Part shown: piece by piece, positions 60,373 to 64,000 of the stretch
Numbering within the stretch: the first letter of the stretch is position 1
Layout: every line of letters begins with the position of its first letter
DNA from: Onthophagus taurus
Taxonomy: Eukaryota; Arthropoda; Insecta; Coleoptera; Scarabaeidae
Assembly: GCF_036711975.1 (NCBI RefSeq)
Contig: NC_091966.1
Location: 10,175,501-10,239,500, forward strand
Length of the DNA: 64,000 nucleotides
Direction of reading: 5' to 3'
Notes under the pieces: model-generated
Databases searched by the model: none
What the model saw: only the letters and a program-made list of their open reading frames with translations
What the model was told of the DNA's origin: nothing
Position numbers and translations under genes: made by a program

Positions 60373-62349
60373 ATGGGTGATTTTCAAGATTTCTTAAAAT
60401 ACGTGACGGATTTTGCAATTAGTTTAAGAGATAACACTTTGGAGGATGAAATCAATGAATATTTTTGCAGAAAAGAAAAGGAACTTGATGCTTTAATAAA
60501 TAGTGGTTCATTTCCAGTGCAGGCGATTATGGTTAAAAAAGAACGAATCACTCATGTAACAAAAGTACTTAATGCTCAACCTAATGACGAGGATTTTAAA
60601 GAAAATAGGGTGGATTTGAAAAAAGAACAATCAACTCGGACTACACGATCTAAAGCCCTTAAAGATGTTCAAAACAATATTAGTATTAAAGTGGACAAAA
60701 TTAAAGAAGAAAGGTTATCTGATGTGGAAATTGCTTCAATGCCTCCTCCTCAACAACCGGTTCGTAAAGGAAAAACAAAAAAGGCTGCTATTATTAAAGT
60801 AAAATCAGAGAGGGAATCAGATGTCCTAATTCAATTACCACATATTAGCATTATTTGTTTAACTGATAGTGATGATGAGCATGAAAAATTACAGGAACCT
60901 GTAAGAACTACTCGCACAAAAACAAGAGCTTTGGCTAAAAAGGAAATGAATTCAGATGAAATAATTATTACAAACACTGTAGAAGAACCAAAAGAGGGAG
61001 ATCTAAAGAAAACGGCCATAAAGAAGAAAAAATCTATTGAAAAACCTGAAATAACAAATAAATCATTTTGTGCAGAAGAATTAGTAAGGGAAGCAGCTTC
61101 AAATCATGTTGAAGAGACATCTGTTAGAAGTACACGTACAAAAACTCGTGCAATGACAGCAAAAGCAACCAAAATAGAACACACAAATGCTCATGAAATA
61201 TCTGAAAGACCTCAAAGTCCTTCAGGAATTACCAATGACAATAATATTAAGCAAGTAATTGAAAATAATGTTGTAAATGAAACATATATAAAACCTCAGG
61301 AAACACCTGTTTCAGTTGTGAATGCCACATATGTAAAATCTCCAGAACAACCTGTACCAAGTGCAAACGAAACAGTGGTAATTCCAAAAGGACAAAGAAT
61401 GTTAGTTACAACTCCATTAAATAAACAAGTACATGTAGATGATTCATTAACAGATGATGAAGATGATAGACCCAATATATACATGAAATCAAAAGGTACT
61501 ACTAGCAAAAAACCTATATTTAGTCAATACGGAACAAGTCCTGTTAAAAAACGCGTTGAAGCTTTTGAAAAATTGGGTGCAGGACAAACACAGACAACAA
61601 CGAAAAAAAAATTAAAAGAAAACTCAATGAAACCATCATATTCTATTAAATCAAAACAAATTACACCTCTTAAAAGTGGTATACCAACTTACACAAACAC
61701 TCCTTTAAGTTCTTCCAAAATGCAGTCTGCTTCAAAATCAACTTTGAAGAAAATTTTACCTCCAAAAACAATCAGCGCTCTAAAAACATCTCAACAGGAA
61801 TATATAGAGAGAGAGGCGAGACGTCGAGCAAAAGAACAAGAAGCATTACGTAAAAAAGAAGCGTTATTACAAGCGAAACAACAAGAAATTAAACGTAAAA
61901 ATGAAGAGAAACAATTAAAAGCTCAATTGAAACGCGCTGAAGAAGTGGATAAGATTCCGCATCAACACAAACTAGCAAAAATGGATTTACTGAATAAAGT
62001 ACCACAAAAGAAAAAAGTGCGACCAATTTATATGGATATGACAGCGCCGTTGTTGCCGCTGGATGATTGCTTTGATAGTGACGATGAAAGACAAGGAAGC
62101 TATGAACGTCCCGATTGGACACGAACACGACAATTACTCCCTTCTTTAATGCGTGTTACTTATGCTGGAATGGATTTTACAAACACATTTTTTATGCGAA
62201 AAGCTACCACTCCGAATTTAGAAGATCTTTTTGGTCCAATGAATAAGAAAAAGTTACAACGTACGTCTAGTGCTGTTTGGACCAAACCGCCAAGATTTAC
62301 ACTTATTCCAATACCACAACAAGATGAAGAAGAGGAGGAGGATATTTAA
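60373..62349 (+). CDS. Incenp: Inner centromere protein (INCENP), chromosomal passenger complex
   Basis: Scaffold of the chromosomal passenger complex that binds and activates Aurora B at centromeres and the midzone. Single exon, 658 residues. The N-terminus (residues 1-45, DFLKYVTDFAISLRDNTLED) fits the centromere-targeting segment that binds Survivin and Borealin. The middle is long, Lys/Glu/Ser/Thr-rich and holds repeated RTTRTKTRA and RSTRTKTRA patches. A charged single-helix or coiled-coil region lies near residues 480-525. The C-terminal IN-box (about 575-645) holds PNLEDLF and the Aurora-activating Thr-Ser-Ser motif (RTSSAVWTKPPRF, TSS at 631-633). The acidic tail ends the protein. The start is the first ATG after a short leader. 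No introns were found in the coding region. Confidence 0.92.
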   Translation: MGDFQDFLKYVTDFAISLRDNTLEDEINEYFCRKEKELDALINSGSFPVQAIMVKKERITHVTKVLNAQPNDEDFKENRVDLKKEQSTRTTRSKALKDVQNNISIKVDKIKEERLSDVEIASMPPPQQPVRKGKTKKAAIIKVKSERESDVLIQLPHISIICLTDSDDEHEKLQEPVRTTRTKTRALAKKEMNSDEIIITNTVEEPKEGDLKKTAIKKKKSIEKPEITNKSFCAEELVREAASNHVEETSVRSTRTKTRAMTAKATKIEHTNAHEISERPQSPSGITNDNNIKQVIENNVVNETYIKPQETPVSVVNATYVKSPEQPVPSANETVVIPKGQRMLVTTPLNKQVHVDDSLTDDEDDRPNIYMKSKGTTSKKPIFSQYGTSPVKKRVEAFEKLGAGQTQTTTKKKLKENSMKPSYSIKSKQITPLKSGIPTYTNTPLSSSKMQSASKSTLKKILPPKTISALKTSQQEYIEREARRRAKEQEALRKKEALLQAKQQEIKRKNEEKQLKAQLKRAEEVDKIPHQHKLAKMDLLNKVPQKKKVRPIYMDMTAPLLPLDDCFDSDDERQGSYERPDWTRTRQLLPSLMRVTYAGMDFTNTFFMRKATTPNLEDLFGPMNKKKLQRTSSAVWTKPPRFTLIPIPQQDEEEEEDI

Positions 62350-62559
62350 AAATTAAATTTATTTCTATTTTATTTGTTTTAAAAAATATTTGTTGTATGT
62401 ATTTGCCACAATTAGCTTTGTAAATCAGCTTATTTTATATGTATTTTTTTTAAATATATTTAGTTGTTCAACTCAAATGGTTTTGTATTTTATTTTTTAT
62501 TGAGTATGTTGGGGAAAAATATCAAAGAATGTTAAGTTTATGTATAGGTTGGGTTAACT
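62350..62559. other. Incenp 3' flank; nothing else recognised
   Basis: AT-rich 3' untranslated region and spacer. Confidence 0.4.
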
Positions 62560-63120
62560 TTTCTTACAAAAGGAATGCTGGTTTAAGGTGGTTGCTGTTA
62601 ACAGTTAATTCCTGATTGTTTTAGAAAATTACAAAATATTTCGGAAATGTTTTTATTACTTTAAATGGGCCTTCATATCTTGGAGTTAAAGGGGGTTGAA
62701 TTCCATTAATTTTGACAAAATCAAATTTTGAAATGAATTTATTTATGGTTTTTGTTTTGAATGAAAAACTATGTTTACTGGTTTCAAGCAAGAGAATGTT
62801 TCTCGTAAACTAGCAGTGGATCAGATTCCACAGGGTCTTGATTATTAATCAAAAATTCTCAGTGGTTGATCGTTTACTAGTTCGGCAGATGAACAACCTA
62901 GGTTTTCCTTAAGAGATGATGTGAGGCCTAGAAGAACCAAGGGAAGATCATTCCACCTCGTGTTTTTAAAGAACGGTGAAATCTTTCTAAAATTCCGTTG
63001 CTTTGGGGATGGAAGCTGGATGTAGGAATTTGATACGTTCCTAAAAGAGTGTGAAATTTTGAAAAAAGGTTTGATAGCGCTAGGAATATCAAATCGGCTG
63101 AAATAATGCCGAAACAAAGT
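62560..63120 (-). mobile_element. Gypsy-type LTR retrotransposon integrase C-terminal relic
   Basis: Minus strand 63117-62845 contains LPLVLLGLTSSLKENLGC and SAELVNDQPLRI, the end of a gypsy integrase core. A further piece near 62690-62570 reads YKGPFKVIKTFPKYFVI and LKPAFLL. There are breaks between the pieces. Confidence 0.7.
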
Positions 63121-63129
63121 ATCCGTAAT

Positions 63130-63235
63130 CAGTGTTGTTAAATACCCGGGTATTTATTTTCAAGGGTAAATATCCTGGATATATACCCAGGGGTATTTAC
63201 CTAAGATGGGTATTTTGAGGTATTTATAAATTTAA
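63130..63235. repeat. Local GGGTATTTA-type repeats
   Basis: Several imperfect direct and inverted copies of TACCC(G/A)GGGTATTTA within about 100 bp. They may be the end of a DNA transposon. Function unknown. Confidence 0.35.
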
Positions 63236-63244
63236 TTTAAATTG

Positions 63245-64000
63245 AGTTGATGGCAGTTTTCCAAGGACTTCAAGAACGCAGAGTCGCTTATCGACATACC
63301 AAACTTATTTATAACATCTACAAGAATGCTACAATGACGGTAAAATTGCTTGAAAGTACTGAAGAGAGTAAAAGTAGTAAAGTACTGATTGTGAGTAAAA
63401 CAAGGCGGGACACTGTTGAACTCAAATTGTTCATCACAGTCCTCAGAGTGCATTTAAACAACTGGATTGGACCATATCGTGGACGATATAGTTCTTATAT
63501 CAGATAGCCTTGGAGAGATTAAACTAATGATGAACGACTTAAAGGAGGTGTGTGCAAGAGTCGTGCTAAATATCAACAAGGAGAAATCAAAATTTATGAT
63601 AAATCTTGTTCCCAGCTCTAACATCAACATTGGGGATAATGAGATTGAGAGGGTTCACAGCTATGTATATCTTGGCTATGAGGTTCGTATATTGAGAGAT
63701 AATCAAACAAGCGAACTAAACAGAAGGATCTTAGAGACATCTTCAAGAGAAAAGGCCAAGAAAGGCTTTCAATCAATGCGTATTTCTGGTTATGACATAA
63801 GGCTCCGAAACTTTAACATTAACGGTAACCACTGCCAGGAGTGTCCAAGTAGCGCAAAGATAGATGGAGAGGTTGATCCTGGGTCTAACTCTGAGGGACT
63901 ACATACGAAATGAAGACCTATGAAGAAGAACTGGCGTAAATAATGTGGTCAACATTGTGGCAAAGCTTAAGTGGAACTGGACGGCTCATGTCGTGCGAAT
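63245..64000 (+). mobile_element. LINE reverse transcriptase relic running off the right edge
   Basis: Plus strand: 63247-63507 (VFQGLQERRVAYRHTKLIYN) continues, after a deletion around the catalytic box, into 63467-63913 (DDIVLISDSLGEIKLMMNDL, INKEKSKFM, HSYVYLGYEVRI), typical of an RTE-like or related LINE. The element probably continues past the window. Confidence 0.7.

Overview
The window looks like nuclear DNA of an insect, most likely a beetle or another holometabolous insect. The evidence is its high AT content, many 50-70 bp GT-AG introns, a tRNA-Tyr gene with a short intron, insect-style cell-division genes (asp, spd-2, Incenp) and abundant decayed LINE, hAT, pogo-like and gypsy elements. 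Species assignment is inference. No bacterial or viral genome and no CRISPR array was seen. All gene models were joined by hand from splice signals. UBE4A, RBM19, B3GNTL1, spd-2 and asp each give a total coding length divisible by three with no internal stop.

Layout. 1-9 kb is transposon-rich (palindromic pogo-like repeats, two head-to-tail LINE copies) and ends with tRNA-Tyr(GTA). On the minus strand follow UBE4A (9.06-16.09 kb, 11 exons, one 3.5 kb intron holding hAT relics), B3GNTL1 (16.47-17.66 kb, 4 exons), a LINE fragment, and RBM19 (19.72-23.76 kb, 12 exons, 6 RRMs). Next is a tandem duplication covering 23.46-30.63 kb. It copied the 5' end of RBM19 (exons 1-2) together with the terminal exon of spd-2. 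The true spd-2 gene joins an exon at 34.40-35.43 kb to the distal copy (28.75-30.58 kb) across an intron full of LINE and Penelope-like debris. The proximal copy (24.88-27.49 kb) has an open 875-codon frame and no spd-2 5' exon of its own. Directly upstream of it lie the duplicated RBM19 exons 1-2, which have kept an ATG, an open frame and a splice phase matching the spd-2 acceptor. The region therefore has the structure of a new RRM-Spd-2 chimeric gene.

On the plus strand are a single-exon coiled-coil protein (39.08-40.97 kb), a possible 52-codon two-exon gene (42.41 kb), asp (43.29-56.33 kb, six exons, IQ repeats including a recent 231 bp array, two introns filled with LINE and gypsy relics), a hAT relic that contains a 363 bp satellite array, and Incenp (60.37-62.35 kb). 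The end of the window is gypsy and LINE debris.

How the genes relate. Spd-2 (centriole and pericentriolar material), Asp (spindle poles) and INCENP (chromosomal passenger complex) all act in mitosis, and the coiled-coil protein could too, so the right half is a loose neighbourhood of division genes. UBE4A (ubiquitin chain elongation), B3GNTL1 (glycosyltransferase-like) and RBM19 (rRNA processing) are unrelated housekeeping genes.
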